From positions 1 to 30,629 of the forward strand of contig CAYQMH010000024.1 of NCBI GenBank assembly GCA_964418485.1: a DNA stretch of 30,629 nucleotides. Direction: 5' to 3'. The stretch's first letter is position 1. Each line of letters opens with the position of its first letter. This document shows positions 30,470 to 30,629 of the stretch, in pieces. This DNA is from JAFGHJ01 sp964418485 (GTDB taxonomy: Bacteria > Hydrothermota > UBA3072). The translations under genes and the position numbers were made by a program. Under the pieces are notes generated by a model that was not told where the DNA came from, did no database searches, and saw only the letters and a list, made by a program, of their open reading frames with translations.

Positions 30470-30629
30470 TGCAGAAAATTTTTATTGATGCGGATGTAAT
30501 TCTTGATTTACTCGCAAAAAGAGAGCCTCATTATAAATACGCGGCTACACTTTTTACTTTGATAGATTGTTCGAAAGTTAAGGCTTTTACAAGTCCGGTT
30601 GTTATTTCTAATATATATTATATTCTGCG
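30469..30629 (+). CDS. PIN-domain toxin, VapC-like (3' end outside window)
   Basis: Fifty-three codons are visible. M-Q-K-I-F-I-D7-A-D9-V-I-L-D-L-L-A-K-R-E-P-H-Y is the first acidic motif of PIN ribonucleases, with Asp at the usual first catalytic position, and S-P-V-V-I-S-N-I-Y-Y-I-L is a typical second helix. Toxins of this family cleave tRNA or rRNA. Its TAATG overlap with the antitoxin means coupled translation. The remaining catalytic acids lie beyond the window. Confidence 0.88.
   Translation, partial: MQKIFIDADVILDLLAKREPHYKYAATLFTLIDCSKVKAFTSPVVISNIYYIL

Overview
The first 13.6 kb is a contiguous bacterial ribosomal and RNA polymerase cluster on the + strand: nusG (cut by the window start), rplK, rplA, rplJ, rplL, rpoB, rpoC, rpsL, rpsG and fusA. 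Several neighbours overlap by 1, 4 or 11 bases and most starts have clear Shine-Dalgarno sequences. After fusA the usual next gene, tuf, is absent. A 9-bp hairpin starts on the fusA stop codon and the sequence then becomes accessory in character.

From 13.6 kb to the end, isolated genes sit in long non-coding stretches packed with dispersed repeats. The genes are an MntA/HepT-type toxin-antitoxin pair, a 49-codon relic of a second EF-G gene, a 53-residue HicB-like protein, an exported SMP-30-like beta-propeller, a K/E-rich protein with a possible outer-membrane barrel, a two-gene ABC-2 exporter, a large exported Kelch protein with a C-terminal sorting domain, an exported GH51 arabinofuranosidase, a 950-residue exported coiled-coil protein, a small DUF5661-like protein, a 5'-truncated IS110-family transposase, and a DUF6364/PIN toxin-antitoxin pair cut by the window end.

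The organism is probably an uncultured member of the FCB superphylum, for example a WOR-3, TA06 or Cloacimonadota-like lineage. The reasons are the type IX-like C-terminal sorting domain, AT-rich coding sequence, many exported Ig-like and Kelch proteins, and non-coding DNA full of short phrase-like repeats. This placement is inference; the rpoB and rpoC genes here would settle it.

The most interesting signals are four. (1) A fusA 3' fragment differs from the local fusA mostly at synonymous positions and is bracketed by inverted copies of a short repeat. (2) That repeat (core GTCAAGCACCGTCCCC) recurs and lies in the same reading frame as three different C-terminal gene fragments, supplying a possible ATG or TTG. 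(3) Promoters of the form TTGACA-N16-TAnAAT end exactly 7 bases before an ATG, which suggests leaderless mRNAs for exported proteins, while the translation genes use Shine-Dalgarno starts. (4) MITE-like palindromes and two unrelated repeat families adjoin truncated genes. No complete transposase, CRISPR array, tRNA or rRNA was seen.
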